A stretch of 64,000 bases of DNA from Segnochrobactrum spirostomi (GCF_009600605.1 NZ_VWNA01000001.1:3210501-3274500); one strand, 5' to 3'; shown: positions 43,805 through 57,323, numbered from the stretch's first letter. Numbers and translations: made by a program. The notes: generated by a model not told the origin, from the letters alone.

Positions 43805-46603
43805 GTGAGCGCCGATCACCAGCCCGCCAGCAATGCCGACCGGCGACCCCGCCGGCGCGGCCGGCCCGCGCTCGCACTGTTCCTGCTCGTCGTCCTCCTC
43901 GCCGTCCCGCTCCTCTTCGCTCTCACCTCGCCGGGAGAGGCCGAACCCTACGTGCTCGGCGGTCTCGTGGCGCTGGCGGCAATCGGCGTGTTCACCGTGT
44001 TCGCGCTCGCGGTCGGCCTCGTGGGCCGTGACGAGCGCCGCGACGGCGTCGCCGAGGCCGTCGCGGCCGCCGATCCCGACGCCATCCTCGTCACGGACGC
44101 CAGCGGTGCCGTCCGCTATGCCAATCCCGCTTACCGCGCACTCACCGGCGGCGGCGCGCGGGTCCGCGATCTGCCGACGTTCGATCGTCTGCTCGCCGGC
44201 CGCGACGAGGCCGCCCAGCCGCTCGCCCGCCTGATCGAGGCCGCCCGCGCCGCCCGCCCGGCCGAGGAGGAGGTGCGCCTCGCCAACGGCTTCGGCTCCG
44301 CGAGCGGCGGCGCGCGCTGGTATCGTCTTTCCGTCGCGCCGATCGCCGTGGCCGATGTGCCCCGCCCCCTCGTGCTGTGGCGCCTCGTCGACGTGACCGA
44401 GGCGCGGCACGACCAGGAGGCGGCGTTCTTCGATCTCCAGAACGTCATCAACTTCCTCGACCGCGCCCCGGCCGGCTTCTTCGCCGCCGATGCGGGCGGG
44501 CGCATCGTCTTCCTCAATGCGACGCTCGCGGACTGGCTCGGCTACGATCTCGCGACCTTCGACACGGGGCAGGCGACCCTTGCGATCCTGCTCGGCGAGG
44601 GCGGTGCCGTCACGCTCGCCGCCCTGACCGGCCGCCCGGGCGAGACCCGCACCGAGCGCTTCGACATCGGCCTCCAGCGCCAGGGCGGCGGCTCGCTCGG
44701 CGTCCGCTTGATGCACCGGGTGACGTTCGGCTCGGACGGTCGCCCGGCCGAGGCGCGCACGCTGGTGCTCGAGCGCGGGGCGGAGCCGGTGGCCACGGCG
44801 CCGCTGTCGGCCCTGTCGGACGCGAGCGTCGTCCATTTCTTCGACAACGCGCCCTTCGCCATCGCCTCGGTCGACGGGGCAGGCCGCGTCGGCCTCTCCA
44901 ACGCACCGTTCCGCCGCCTGTTCGGCGGCATCGTCGGCACCGAGACCCGACTCATCGACGCGCTCGCCGAGCGCGATCGGGCCGGCCTCGCCGCGGCGCT
45001 CGCCGCCGCCGTCGGCGGCATCGCCGAGATCGCGCCGGTCGATGCGACGCTGATCGGCGACGGTCAGCGCAATGTCCGCTTCTATGTCGCCCCCGCCGGC
45101 GAGGCCGGGGCCGGGCTCGCTGGCGCGGCGATCGTCTATGCCCTCGACACCACCGATCAGCGTGCGCTGGAGGTGCAGTTCGCCCAGAGCCAGAAGATGC
45201 AGGCGATCGGGCAGCTCGCCGGCGGCGTCGCCCACGATTTCAACAATGTCCTGACCGCGATCATCGGCTTCTCGGATCTGCTCCTCGCGAGCCACCGGCC
45301 GACCGATCCGTTCTTCCAGGACATCATGAATATCAAGCAGAACGCCAACCGGGCGGCGGGCCTCGTCCGCCAGCTCCTGGCGTTCGCGACCCGCCAGACC
45401 CTGCGGCCCGAGCGCATCGTGCTCACCGACGTGCTCGCCGACCTCACGATCCTGCTCGGCCGCCTCATCGGCGAGATGGTGGAGCTGCGCGTCGTTCACG
45501 GGCGCGACCTGTGGCCGGTGATGGCCGACGTCAACCAGCTCGAGCAGGTCGTGATGAACCTCGCGGTCAACGCCCGCGATGCCATGCCCGAGGGCGGCCG
45601 CCTCACCATCCGCACCTTCAACGTCCCGGCGGCCGACCTGCGCACCCTGCCCGAGATGCGCGCCTTCGCCGGTCGCGCACTTCCCCCTGCCGACCACGTG
45701 ATGATCGAGATCGCCGATACCGGCACGGGCATGCCGGCGGAGACGATGGAGAAGATCTTCGAGCCCTTCTTCACCACCAAGGAGGTGGGCAAGGGCACGG
45801 GCCTCGGTCTGTCGACCGTCTACGGCATCGTCACCCAATCGGGCGGTCACATCGCCGTCGAGAGCGAGATCGGCAAGGGCACCGTTTTTCGCATCCTGCT
45901 GCCGCGCGCGGCGAGCGCAGAGCGCGCCGACGCTGTCCGGGGCGAGACGGCGCGGTCCGAGACCCTCCGGGCCGAGATGGCGCGCACCGAGATCTCGCGG
46001 TTGGAGACGTCGCGGACCGAGGCGCCCCGCGCAGACGCCTCGCGTGGCCTGCCGCAGCGCCCGCCCGCGGCCCTGCAATCCGACCTGGAAGAGGCGTTCT
46101 CGGGCGCTGTCCGCGCCGACGCCGCCGCCGACGCCGACACCGACGGCGCGCCCGGTGCGCGCGTTCGGGCCGAGCCCGAGGGGGCGCACCGCGATCCCGT
46201 CCCCGCCCCGGGTGCGGCCGCCTCGGACCTTACCGGCAACGCCACGATCCTGCTTGTCGAGGACGAGGAGGCCGTGCGCGCCTTCGCCGCCCGCGCGCTC
46301 GCCTCCCGCGGCTACACCGTCCACCAGGCATCGACCGGCACCGAGGCACTCAAGGTGATGCGCGAGGCCGGCGGCCGCATCGATCTCGTCGTCTCCGATG
46401 TCGTCATGCCGGAGATGGACGGGCCGTCGCTCCTGCGCGAACTGCGCAAGACGCGCCCCGATCTCAGGATCATCTTCGTCTCGGGCTACGCCGAGGAAGC
46501 CTTCGCCCGCAATCTCCCGGCCAACGAGCGCTTCGGCTTCCTGCCTAAGCCCTTCACGCTGAAGCAACTCGCGACCGCCGTGAAGACGGCGCTGGTCGGT
46601 TGA
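43805..46603 (+). CDS. cckA: Cell-cycle hybrid histidine kinase CckA
   Basis: Membrane kinase/phosphatase that drives the ChpT-CtrA phosphorelay. The 932-residue product has two membrane helices (about 24-42 and 51-74) and three PAS-like segments: [44 protein letters not shown] and [19 protein letters not shown]. The HisKA domain has His477 in [14 protein letters not shown], and the ATPase has [10 protein letters not shown] and [17 protein letters not shown] receiver domain with Asp865 in [12 protein letters not shown] closes the protein. The GTG at 43805 has GGAGG eight bases upstream. The linker between ATPase and receiver (about 705-812) is unusually long and repetitive. Confidence 0.94.
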   Translation: MSADHQPASNADRRPRRRGRPALALFLLVVLLAVPLLFALTSPGEAEPYVLGGLVALAAIGVFTVFALAVGLVGRDERRDGVAEAVAAADPDAILVTDASGAVRYANPAYRALTGGGARVRDLPTFDRLLAGRDEAAQPLARLIEAARAARPAEEEVRLANGFGSASGGARWYRLSVAPIAVADVPRPLVLWRLVDVTEARHDQEAAFFDLQNVINFLDRAPAGFFAADAGGRIVFLNATLADWLGYDLATFDTGQATLAILLGEGGAVTLAALTGRPGETRTERFDIGLQRQGGGSLGVRLMHRVTFGSDGRPAEARTLVLERGAEPVATAPLSALSDASVVHFFDNAPFAIASVDGAGRVGLSNAPFRRLFGGIVGTETRLIDALAERDRAGLAAALAAAVGGIAEIAPVDATLIGDGQRNVRFYVAPAGEAGAGLAGAAIVYALDTTDQRALEVQFAQSQKMQAIGQLAGGVAHDFNNVLTAIIGFSDLLLASHRPTDPFFQDIMNIKQNANRAAGLVRQLLAFATRQTLRPERIVLTDVLADLTILLGRLIGEMVELRVVHGRDLWPVMADVNQLEQVVMNLAVNARDAMPEGGRLTIRTFNVPAADLRTLPEMRAFAGRALPPADHVMIEIADTGTGMPAETMEKIFEPFFTTKEVGKGTGLGLSTVYGIVTQSGGHIAVESEIGKGTVFRILLPRAASAERADAVRGETARSETLRAEMARTEISRLETSRTEAPRADASRGLPQRPPAALQSDLEEAFSGAVRADAAADADTDGAPGARVRAEPEGAHRDPVPAPGAAASDLTGNATILLVEDEEAVRAFAARALASRGYTVHQASTGTEALKVMREAGGRIDLVVSDVVMPEMDGPSLLRELRKTRPDLRIIFVSGYAEEAFARNLPANERFGFLPKPFTLKQLATAVKTALVG

Positions 46604-46698
46604 GACCGCTCGAGCCACGGGGGCGGGCGTCGATGCCCGCCGGCCTTTCTCTGGGGATATCGGGTCGCCGCGCCCCCGACGAGGGGCGGTCGTCATGA

Positions 46699-46713
46699 GA
46701 ACAAAAATCGAAC
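46699..46713 (+). promoter_or_regulatory. LexA (SOS) box 1 upstream of recA
   Basis: Perfect GAAC-N7-GAAC (spacer AAAAATC), 85 bases before the recA start. Confidence 0.85.
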
Positions 46714-46715
46714 GA

Positions 46716-46730
46716 GAACGTCTTGTGAAC
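46716..46730 (+). promoter_or_regulatory. LexA (SOS) box 2 upstream of recA
   Basis: A second perfect GAAC-N7-GAAC (spacer GTCTTGT), two bases after the first. Centre-to-centre spacing is 17 bases, so two LexA dimers would bind adjacent sites on offset faces. A further GAAC follows at 46734. Confidence 0.8.
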
Positions 46731-46797
46731 GGAGAACAAAAAGTGTACGTTCAGGGAAATTGAAACCGTTCCGCCGCCGTGGAATAAGGAGCCATCC

Positions 46798-47880
<1,083 letters not shown>

Positions 47881-47911
47881 TCGGGCGCGAATGAGGATCG
47901 GATGCCGTCAA

Positions 47912-47951
47912 GCGCCGCCGCCGGGAGATCCTCGCGGCGGCGCCGTCTTTT
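47912..47951 (+). terminator. Intrinsic terminator after recA
   Basis: A ten-base-pair stem GCGCCGCCGC / GCGGCGGCGC with a 12-base loop is followed by CGTCTTTT, 31 bases after the recA stop. The rest of the region to 48187 holds no gene that I can see. Confidence 0.75.
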
Positions 47952-48187
47952 CCGGCCTCACACGCCGTCATTTTCCGCCTTCGGCGCGGGGCGTCCGGCG
48001 CGGCGAAGGCGGTTCGGGACGAGGGCGCGGTGCGGCCGCGCGACGATCGTCGTTAACCTCTTGCTGGCGACGGGATGACAGAAGCCGGCGCGCCCGCTAA
48101 AACCCGCGGCGGACCGCCTTTTCCAGGCGACGAACGAGCGATTGCGAGCCGGAGCGATCTCCGGCTGTTTGGGAGCGCATTTTTCCG

Positions 48188-50863
<2,676 letters not shown>

Positions 50864-50903
50864 TCGCGACCGTCGCGGTCGGCTCCCTCTTCAAGCGCCG
50901 AGA

Positions 50904-50932
50904 ACGGCCGGCCGGTCCCTCCGGCCGGCCGT
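50904..50932. terminator. Strong hairpin after alaS
   Basis: A 12-base-pair stem ACGGCCGGCCGG / CCGGCCGGCCGT with a five-base loop begins 40 bases after the alaS stop. No T run follows, so termination may be partial or Rho-assisted. Confidence 0.55.
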
Positions 50933-51850
50933 CGTCGTGATCGGGGCCACTCCTTCGCAGCGCACCGGCGCGGGTCGGTCCGGCCGTGCCAGGGGGCGCG
51001 TCGGCGGTTCGGATCGGCAACGGGCGCCGTGCGTTCTCTTGTCATCCTCCCGTAGTCATCGGGCTCTAGAGAACGCTCCATTGCGCCGCGACGGCGCCTT
51101 GCCCGCCGTCTATCGAAGCGCGCGCATCGCGTCTGAGTTGAGGGGCTGTCGCAGGCATGCCGCGTTCGGCGCCCCCGCAGAGGGGCGCATGGCCGGGGCG
51201 CCGGGCGAGATGCCCTCGCGGAACAGTCTCCGTGAGGCCGCCCGCAGACAAGCGGCGCGCGCGCTCTCGCCGATGCGTCCGGGCAACGGACATTTCCGAA
51301 CATGTCTGGAAGCGTGACCGGCCGGTGCCGACGGGTATCCGGCGGCGCGGCAAAGGTCATTCGCGGGGCCGCCGGAGGGCGTCCGCTGATCGCCGGGCGG
51401 CCTTCGAATCGTCGCAGCTTTGCCCGGCTCCGGGCCGGAACGCGGCCAATTCCGCCAAAATCAACCCTTTCTTAACCGGCAGCCGCGGCGTCTGGGGCTC
51501 GCCGATGCCTTGGTTTATTAACAGCGTGTTAAAGTCGGAGCCGTTCCAGAGGGGGGTGGCGGGCGAATTTGTTGCTGGCCCGCAACAGTGCTCGCGGAAG
51601 GTCGCTTTCGAAGCCGCAACCGCCGCCTTTGCGATTGAACGCGAAGTCTCCCTCGGTATGGTCGTTTTCAGCGGAAGCGGTTCGCGGAAGCGCTTATGCG
51701 GTCTTGGCGGTCAGACCCGCCGGTCTGGTTGGAACGGCAAGCGCCAGATCGCCAAGCGCGTGTAAGTCAAGGCAACAGCGTAGACGTCAAGCGGCTTCGG
51801 CCGGGCGGCGGACACGGAATGCCAAAAACGAAACGAATGGAGATCATCAC
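50933..51850. other. Long non-coding region before the porin gene
   Basis: About 920 bases without a convincing gene. The open frames here (for example a 202-codon plus-strand frame at 51157-51765) translate to Arg/Pro-rich sequence with no signal, domain or ribosome site. The region becomes less GC-rich toward the porin. A perfect CtrA box lies at 51518-51532. A long leader or regulatory RNA for the porin is possible but not shown. Confidence 0.5.
51518..51532. promoter_or_regulatory. CtrA-binding box upstream of porin gene
   Basis: TTAA-N7-TTAA (spacer CAGCGTG), an exact match to the CtrA consensus, 318 bases before the porin ATG. A further TTAAC half-site lies about 45 bases upstream (around 51473). 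Confidence 0.6.
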
Positions 51851-53239
51851 ATGAAGATCAAGGGCTTCGTCCTTGGCGTTGCGGGTGCCCTCGCTGCCGT
51901 GACCGGCGCGCAGGCCGCCGACCTCCCGGCTGCTCCGGCTGCTCCGGAGCCGGTTGACTACGTTCGCGTCTGCGACGCGTTCGGCACGGGCTTCTTCTAC
52001 ATCCCCGGCACCGAGACCTGCATGAAGATCTCGGGCTACCTGCGCGCCGAGTACGACGTTGGGATCACCAACGGTTCGGCCGGTGGCCTGACCAACAGCT
52101 CGTGGGGCGGTGGCGCTGCGCAGCAGGGTGGCAACTGGTCCGACCGCGACGCGAACACCTATCGCTTCCGCGCTCGCGCCAACGTCCGCTTCGACACCCG
52201 CACCAACACCGAGTTCGGTCTGCTGCGGACCTACACCGAAATCAACTTCCAGAACGACAACTCCTCGTACTCGTCGGATCTGGATAAGGCCTACATCCAG
52301 TTCGGTGGCCTGACCTTCGGTCGCGCCCAGTCGATGTTCGACTTCTACACCGGCGTTGGCTACAACTCGATCTTCGAGCCGGCCCACTCCGACACCACCA
52401 CCAACCTCGCCGCTTACACCTTTGCCTTCGGCAACGGGTTCTCGGTCACGGGTTCGGTCGAAGACACCAACGCTCGCCGTTCGTCGCTCGGTTACGTCAC
52501 TGGCGCCAGCTACGACCCGTCGACCGGCGTGATCGATCTGACCGGTGCCACGCCGTCCGGCGACGGTTACGGCGGCACCCGCGTGCCGGACGTGGTCGCC
52601 AACTTCCGCATGGATCAGGGTTGGGGTTCGGCCCAGATCATGGCTGCCGGCCACCAGGTGTGGACCAGCACCGCGGTCAACTCGGGCGCCGGCATCGCTG
52701 ACGGCGTTGTGACCTCGACCTCGACCAACAGCAAGTACGGCTTCGCCGTCGGCGCTGGCGTGACGGTCAACCTGCCGTTCCTCGCGGCTGGCGACACCTT
52801 CAACCTGCAGGGCGCCTACGCCCAGGGCGCGGTTTCCTACACCGCTCCGCAGTCGACGATCGTGTGGCACGACAACGCTGGTGGCAGCTACTACACCACC
52901 GGTATCCCGGACGGCTTCGTGAACCCGGTGTCGGGCGAGCTCGAGCTGACCCAGTCCTGGTCGGTTGCGGCTGGCATCCAGCACTTCTTCACCCCGCAGG
53001 TCTATGCGGCGATCGACGGTTCGTACTTCGGCTCGCAGGTTGACCTGCCGGGCGCGGACAACACCCAGATCAACAACTGGAACCTGACCGGCACCGTCGG
53101 TTACACCCCGGTTGCCGGCCTGGAGTTCGGTGCGGCGCTCGAATACCTCAACACCAGCGCCAACAACAGCGACCTGAACGGCATCGTGAAGAGCGACAAC
53201 CAGCTCATCGGTCTGGTTCGCGTTCAGCGCAGCTTCTGA
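51851..53239 (+). CDS. Outer membrane porin, Omp2b/RopA (Porin_2) family
   Basis: Trimeric 16-strand general porin for small hydrophilic solutes. The 462-residue product has a signal peptide (1-22, ending GAQAAD) and the Porin_2 start PVDYVRVCDAFGTGFFYIPGTETCMKISGY, with the conserved cysteine pair. Alternating beta-strand segments such as FGRAQSMFDFYTG follow, and the C-terminal LVRVQRSF ends in phenylalanine as required for BAM recognition. Codon and base use is less extreme than in neighbours, as expected for a highly expressed gene. GGAG precedes the ATG. A CtrA box lies about 320 bases upstream and a terminator follows. Confidence 0.95.
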   Translation: MKIKGFVLGVAGALAAVTGAQAADLPAAPAAPEPVDYVRVCDAFGTGFFYIPGTETCMKISGYLRAEYDVGITNGSAGGLTNSSWGGGAAQQGGNWSDRDANTYRFRARANVRFDTRTNTEFGLLRTYTEINFQNDNSSYSSDLDKAYIQFGGLTFGRAQSMFDFYTGVGYNSIFEPAHSDTTTNLAAYTFAFGNGFSVTGSVEDTNARRSSLGYVTGASYDPSTGVIDLTGATPSGDGYGGTRVPDVVANFRMDQGWGSAQIMAAGHQVWTSTAVNSGAGIADGVVTSTSTNSKYGFAVGAGVTVNLPFLAAGDTFNLQGAYAQGAVSYTAPQSTIVWHDNAGGSYYTTGIPDGFVNPVSGELELTQSWSVAAGIQHFFTPQVYAAIDGSYFGSQVDLPGADNTQINNWNLTGTVGYTPVAGLEFGAALEYLNTSANNSDLNGIVKSDNQLIGLVRVQRSF

Positions 53240-53262
53240 TCGGATCTCCGATCGGTTCGAGG

Positions 53263-53294
53263 GAGCCCGGCGTAAGCCGGGCTCTTTTCGTTTT
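53263..53294 (+). terminator. Intrinsic terminator after porin
   Basis: A nine-base-pair stem GAGCCCGGC / GCCGGGCTC with loop GTAA is followed by TTTTCGTTTT, 23 bases after the stop. Confidence 0.9.
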
Positions 53295-53526
53295 GGGGTG
53301 TCGTCCTGAAGAATGGCAGCGGCGTGCGCCATCGGCCGCCCGGCGCGCGAGGTGCCCGCGGGTCCGCCGAGCTAGCGCGAGATCCCGCCGGCTTACCGGC
53401 CGACCAAGGCAGCCGTTGTAAGCCGGACAGAATGGGGTTGACGCGGCCGCGCTGCGGCGCGGGCGACTGGTGTCGACGGGCAGAAACGCCTAAATAGGGC
53501 GCGACATCCGATCCGAGGCGAATGCC

Positions 53527-53745
53527 ATGAACCGCTATGAATCCCCCCGCTCAGGCGGCGAGGCCAAGATCCGCTATCTCGACGGTGATTATCAGGTGCT
53601 GACGCCGGGCGCGTTCGTGCGCTGTGCCGTGACCGGCCTGCCGATCCCGCTCGACGAACTGCGTTATTGGAACGTCGATCGCCAGGAAGCCTATCTCGAC
53701 GCCGCGACGGCGCTGAAGCGCCATCAGGAACTGGCGCGCGCCTGA
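53527..53745 (+). CDS. DUF2093 family small protein
   Basis: A 72-residue protein matching DUF2093: AKIRYLDGDYQVLTPGAFVRCAVTG, PIPLDELRYWNVDRQEAYL. This small conserved alphaproteobacterial protein has no known function. The gene is convergent with lpxK and their ends overlap by 22 bases. Confidence 0.88.
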   Translation: MNRYESPRSGGEAKIRYLDGDYQVLTPGAFVRCAVTGLPIPLDELRYWNVDRQEAYLDAATALKRHQELARA

Positions 53746-54866
53746 TTCCGTTGCTCCGCCCGCGCGAGCGCGCCGGAGAGAAGCGCCGTCAGGGCGGCCG
53801 CGTCCTCGCCGAGATCGAGCGCGACATCGAGAATCAAGACCATGCGGGCGAGGCGTCCGAGGGCGCCCGACGATTCCTCCCGGGCTGCAACCGCGACGGC
53901 GCCGGCCCTCCGCGACGGACGGGAGGCGATGCCCTCCGGACGGCCTTGTCCTTGCGCCGGTTCCCCTGTGACAGGCAGCGCGGGCAGCCGCGCGCCGTCC
54001 TTCGCCGTCGTCAGCGGAACAGCGGCCTCGGACGCGCAGAGCGAAAGCAGATCCGCGGCGTCTTTCTCCGTGAAGGCGTGATGATCGGGAAAGGGACGCG
54101 TGGCGGCGATGATCGCGCCCGTCTTCCGAACGCTGTCGAAGAATTTCTCCGGCCGTCCGATTCCGGCGAAGGCGACGACGCGACGTCCGGCGAGGTGCGC
54201 TGGGTCTCGGGGCACGAGGTGGCCTGCGAAGCGCGGCGTACGGTGCGCGGTGAGCGCCGCGTCGAGGTGCGCGAGCGCCGGGGCCGGATCTCCGATCACC
54301 AGCACGGCATCGGCTCGGTCGAGCTGGACGGGCAGGGGGGCCCGCAGCGGCCCGGCCGGAATGCAGCGCCCATTGCCGATGCCGAAGCCGCCGTCCACCA
54401 CCACGATCGAGAGATCCTTGGCGAGGGACGGGTTCTGAAAGCCGTCGTCCATCACGATGAGGTCGCCGAGCGTCGAGGCCAATACTGCGCCGGCCGGCCG
54501 GTCGCGGGACACCACGGTCGGCGCCGCGGCGGCGAGCAGGAGCGGCTCGTCGCCGACATCGGCGGCATCGTGCCGCGCCGGATCGACGGCGAGCGGGCCC
54601 GCCTCCCGTCCGCCATAGCCGCGGCTGAGGAAGACGGGACGGCGGCCGAGTTCCCGGGCGATGCCGGCGATGAGGAGGGCGGTCGGCGTCTTGCCGGCGC
54701 CGCCGGCGACGAAATTGCCGATGCAGACGACCGGCACCGCCGCGCGGGCGCGCGGCGGCCTCGTCATGCGTCGTGCGCTCATGCATCCGAAGACGGCGCC
54801 GATGGGCGCGAGAAGGGCGGCTTCGAGGCCGGCCGGCTTTCCCCAGAAAGCCGGGGCGCGCCTCAT
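53724..54866 (-). CDS. lpxK: Tetraacyldisaccharide 4'-kinase
   Basis: Phosphorylates the 4' position of the lipid A disaccharide at the inner membrane. The 380-residue product has an N-terminal membrane-associated helix and the Walker A NFVAGGAGKTP (GKT at 58-60). FLSRGYGG, VGDEPLLLA and the VMDDGFQNPSL block (Walker B-like) follow. A long insertion near residues 300-325 (PVTGEPAQGQGRPEG...) is less conserved. The start ATG overlaps the expected waaA stop (ATGA). Confidence 0.94.
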   Translation of the reverse strand: MRRAPAFWGKPAGLEAALLAPIGAVFGCMSARRMTRPPRARAAVPVVCIGNFVAGGAGKTPTALLIAGIARELGRRPVFLSRGYGGREAGPLAVDPARHDAADVGDEPLLLAAAAPTVVSRDRPAGAVLASTLGDLIVMDDGFQNPSLAKDLSIVVVDGGFGIGNGRCIPAGPLRAPLPVQLDRADAVLVIGDPAPALAHLDAALTAHRTPRFAGHLVPRDPAHLAGRRVVAFAGIGRPEKFFDSVRKTGAIIAATRPFPDHHAFTEKDAADLLSLCASEAAVPLTTAKDGARLPALPVTGEPAQGQGRPEGIASRPSRRAGAVAVAAREESSGALGRLARMVLILDVALDLGEDAAALTALLSGALARAEQRNQARASS

Positions 54867-56178
54867 GACGCGGACTCGGCGGCGGGGGAGGCTGTCGGGG
54901 GGCAGGGAGAAAACGGTCGATGACGCGCAGCGTCCGGCCGACGCTGCCGGCGTGCTCGTCGAGCACGGCGGTGGCGAGCGCGACGGTCGCCTCGGCCTGG
55001 CTCGGATTGTCCATCAGCGTGGCGACGGCGCGGGCGAGCATCTCGCCGTCCTCGACCGAGGTGAGACCGCCGGCGGCGGCGAGATCGGCATAAATGGTGC
55101 GGAAATTGGCGACGTGCGGGCCGACTACCACCGCTGCGCCAAGCCGGATCGGCTCGATGGGGTTGTGGCCGCCGTTCGCGACCAGCGAGCCGCCCATGAA
55201 GGCGATCGGGGAGAGCTTGTAGAAGAGGCCGATCTCGCCGATCGAATCGGCGACGTAGAAGCGGGTGTCGGGCGTGATGCGATCGCCGCGGGAGCGCAGC
55301 GCGACGCTCACACCAGACCCGGACGGGTCGAGCCGCTCGGCGATGGCCGGCCCGCGCTCCGGGTGGCGCGGAACCACGAAGGTGACGAGGTCGCCACGGC
55401 GCGCGGCGAGCCGGGCATGGGCGACGGCGACGAGATCCTCTTCGCCGCCATGGGTGCTCGCGGCGACCCAGCGTGGGCGGTTGCCGAGCATTTCTTCGAA
55501 GCGGCGCAATTCCGCTTCGTCGACCGGGGGCGGCGCGACGTCGAATTTCAGATTGCCGGAGACGTAGACTTCGCCGACGCCGAGGTCGGCGAAGCGCTGG
55601 CCGTCGGCATTGGTCTGGGCGAGGCAGGCGGAGAGGGCGCCGAACAGGCCGCGGGCGGTCTGCCGCCAGCGCCGCCAGCCGGCATGGGAGCGCGCCGAGA
55701 GCCGCCCGTTGACGACGATGCGGGGAATGTCCCGCCGGCGCAGCTCGTCGATCGTCGCCGGCCAGATCTCGGACTCGACGAAGAGGGCCGCCTGCGGCCG
55801 CCAATGGTTGAGGAAGCGATTGATGTAGGGCGCGACGTCGAGCGGAACGAACTGGTGGAAGGCGCCGGTGGGTAGCCGGTCGGCGGCAATCCGGGCCGAG
55901 GTGACGGTGACGGTGGTGGCGAGCACCTGATAGCCTCGGGCGGTCAGGGCACCCACCAGCGGCAGTGCGGCGGTGATTTCGCCGACGCTTGCGGCGTGCA
56001 CCCAGACGAGCGGCCCCTCGCGGCGCAGCAGGCTTGCGTGGCCGAACCGTTCCCGCCGGCGCGCTGGGTCCTCCTTGCCGTGCGCCGTGCGCACCGCGAG
56101 CAGCACCTTGAGGGCCGGGCGTCCGATCGAGCCGGCCCAGCGCCAGAGCGGGATGAGGGAGGGCGACATGTCAGCCAT
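54863..56178 (-). pseudogene. waaA: 3-deoxy-D-manno-octulosonic acid (Kdo) transferase WaaA, frame broken near the 3' end
   Basis: Glycosyltransferase that adds Kdo to lipid IVA. It has the GT-B fold with catalytic-type Glu67 in HAASVGEITAALPLVG, then FVESEIWPATIDELRRR, SGNLKFD and FMGGSLVANGGHNPIEP. The normal frame runs to TLRVIDRFLPAP and should then read PTASPAAESAS and stop at 54863, overlapping the lpxK ATG. That needs one extra base in the G run at 54897-54902. As given, the frame misses this stop and continues antisense-frame through lpxK to 53551 (882 codons), which is not credible. Restored length is about 438 residues, a normal WaaA. The gene is likely functional with a sequence error here. 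Confidence 0.85.
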
Positions 56179-56860
56179 GGCGCCTGTCGACGAGTTCATG
56201 AGCCCGTGCCGTTACCGCATCGAGTCCGGCGGCGACGGCCTGCCGGACGGCTTCGCGCTCGGTCTCGTCCTTCGGCGGGGGAATCAGATCCCCGAGCACG
56301 ATGGCGCAGCGGCCGAACGGAAGGTTGAGGGTGGACTTGTCCCAGGTGTCGAAGTCTCGGCGGCGGCTGGAGGCGAACGCGATCGGCATGATCGGACGGC
56401 CCGAGCGCTCGGCGAGCTGCACGATGCCGTCGCCGACCACGCGTGAAACCTTCGGCACGTCCGCCGTCAACGCCACCGATCCTCCCTCCCTCAGGGCACG
56501 CAGCACTTCGAGAAAGCCCCGCACGCCGCCCCGTTTCTTGATCTCACGGGCATTGCGCCCGCCGGAAGCCCGGATGAGCCCCATACCGAGCCGTTTGGCC
56601 GCCACCGCGTTGATCTCGCCGTCGACGGACCGGGAGATCATCACCCGGACGTCCCAGCCCTTCGGACGCACGAACGGCGCCATGAAATGCTGCCCGTGCC
56701 ACATCGCGACCAGAACCGGGAGATCCGGCCTGATTCGGTCGTAACAATCGGGCGGATCGTACACGACCTTGTTGGTTCGCCAGACGAAGACGAGCCAAGC
56801 CGCCAGCAATTCACCGATCAGGCGGCGGATCCACTCCGCCCGGCCGACTTTCTTCAGCAT
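56171..56860 (-). CDS. Lysophospholipid acyltransferase family protein (DUF374)
   Basis: A 229-residue membrane-anchored acyltransferase of the DUF374 family, found in lipid A gene clusters. The hydrophobic N-terminal helix (about 14-28) precedes the motif VAMWHGQHFMAPF, in which His55 is the likely catalytic residue. ISRSVDGEINAVAAKRLGMGLIRAS, ALTADVPKV and SGRPIMPIAFASSRRRDFDTWD follow. The exact acyl donor and acceptor are unknown. It overlaps the waaA start by eight bases. Confidence 0.87.
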   Translation of the reverse strand: MLKKVGRAEWIRRLIGELLAAWLVFVWRTNKVVYDPPDCYDRIRPDLPVLVAMWHGQHFMAPFVRPKGWDVRVMISRSVDGEINAVAAKRLGMGLIRASGGRNAREIKKRGGVRGFLEVLRALREGGSVALTADVPKVSRVVGDGIVQLAERSGRPIMPIAFASSRRRDFDTWDKSTLNLPFGRCAIVLGDLIPPPKDETEREAVRQAVAAGLDAVTARAHELVDRRHG

Positions 56861-56907
56861 CCGCGGTCCGAGGTCCGATCGAAGGCGTCGCGCTTAATCG
56901 GGCACGA

Positions 56908-57168
56908 TCAATCGTGCTTCGGATCGAGCAGCCGATGCATGTGGACGACGAAATAGCGCATCAGCGCATTGTCGACCGACGCCTGTGCCTTGGACTTCCA
57001 GGCTTCGCGGGCGCTCGCATAATCGGGGAAGATGCCGACCACGTCGAGCTTTGACAGATCGCGGAATTCGGTGCTGTCGAGGCTCTTCAATTCGCCGCCG
57101 AAGACGAGGTGGAGGAGCTGCGGCTTGTCGGATGCTTCGGACGCGGGGGAGGAAGACGCGGGAGACAT
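56908..57168 (-). CDS. DUF4170 family small protein
   Basis: An 86-residue cytosolic protein with the DUF4170 core: LLHLVFGGELKSLDSTEFRDLSKLDVVGIFPDYASAREAWKSKAQASVDNALMRYFVVHMHRLL. It is conserved in this position between cysQ and the DUF374 acyltransferase in Hyphomicrobiales. The function is unknown. The start ATG is at 57168; a longer frame upstream is unlike homologues. Confidence 0.85.
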   Translation of the reverse strand: MSPASSSPASEASDKPQLLHLVFGGELKSLDSTEFRDLSKLDVVGIFPDYASAREAWKSKAQASVDNALMRYFVVHMHRLLDPKHD

Positions 57169-57323
57169 GGGGGACGAGCCTCGGATCGATGGTTCACGCG
57201 TGACGAGATGGAGACCCCGGCGCGCTTGGGATGCCGGGACGTCCACGCTGTAGCAGCATCATCGCCGCGCCGGAAGCGCGAGGATGAACCGGGCGCGCGC
57301 GGGAGCGCGGCCGGACGGCCCGA

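Noticed and set aside
43634-46696. 1020-codon open frame on the minus strand opposite cckA
   Set aside because: Low-complexity Ala/Gly/Arg/Glu translation, no ribosome site, and the plus-strand frame is a full CckA. High GC makes long antisense frames common here.
51157-51765. 202-codon plus-strand frame before the porin gene
   Set aside because: Arg/Pro/Ser-rich translation with no signal, domain or ribosome site.
53551-54862. Continuation of the waaA frame through lpxK to 53551
   Set aside because: Arg-rich sequence antisense-frame to a conserved lpxK; explained by a one-base loss at 54897-54902.
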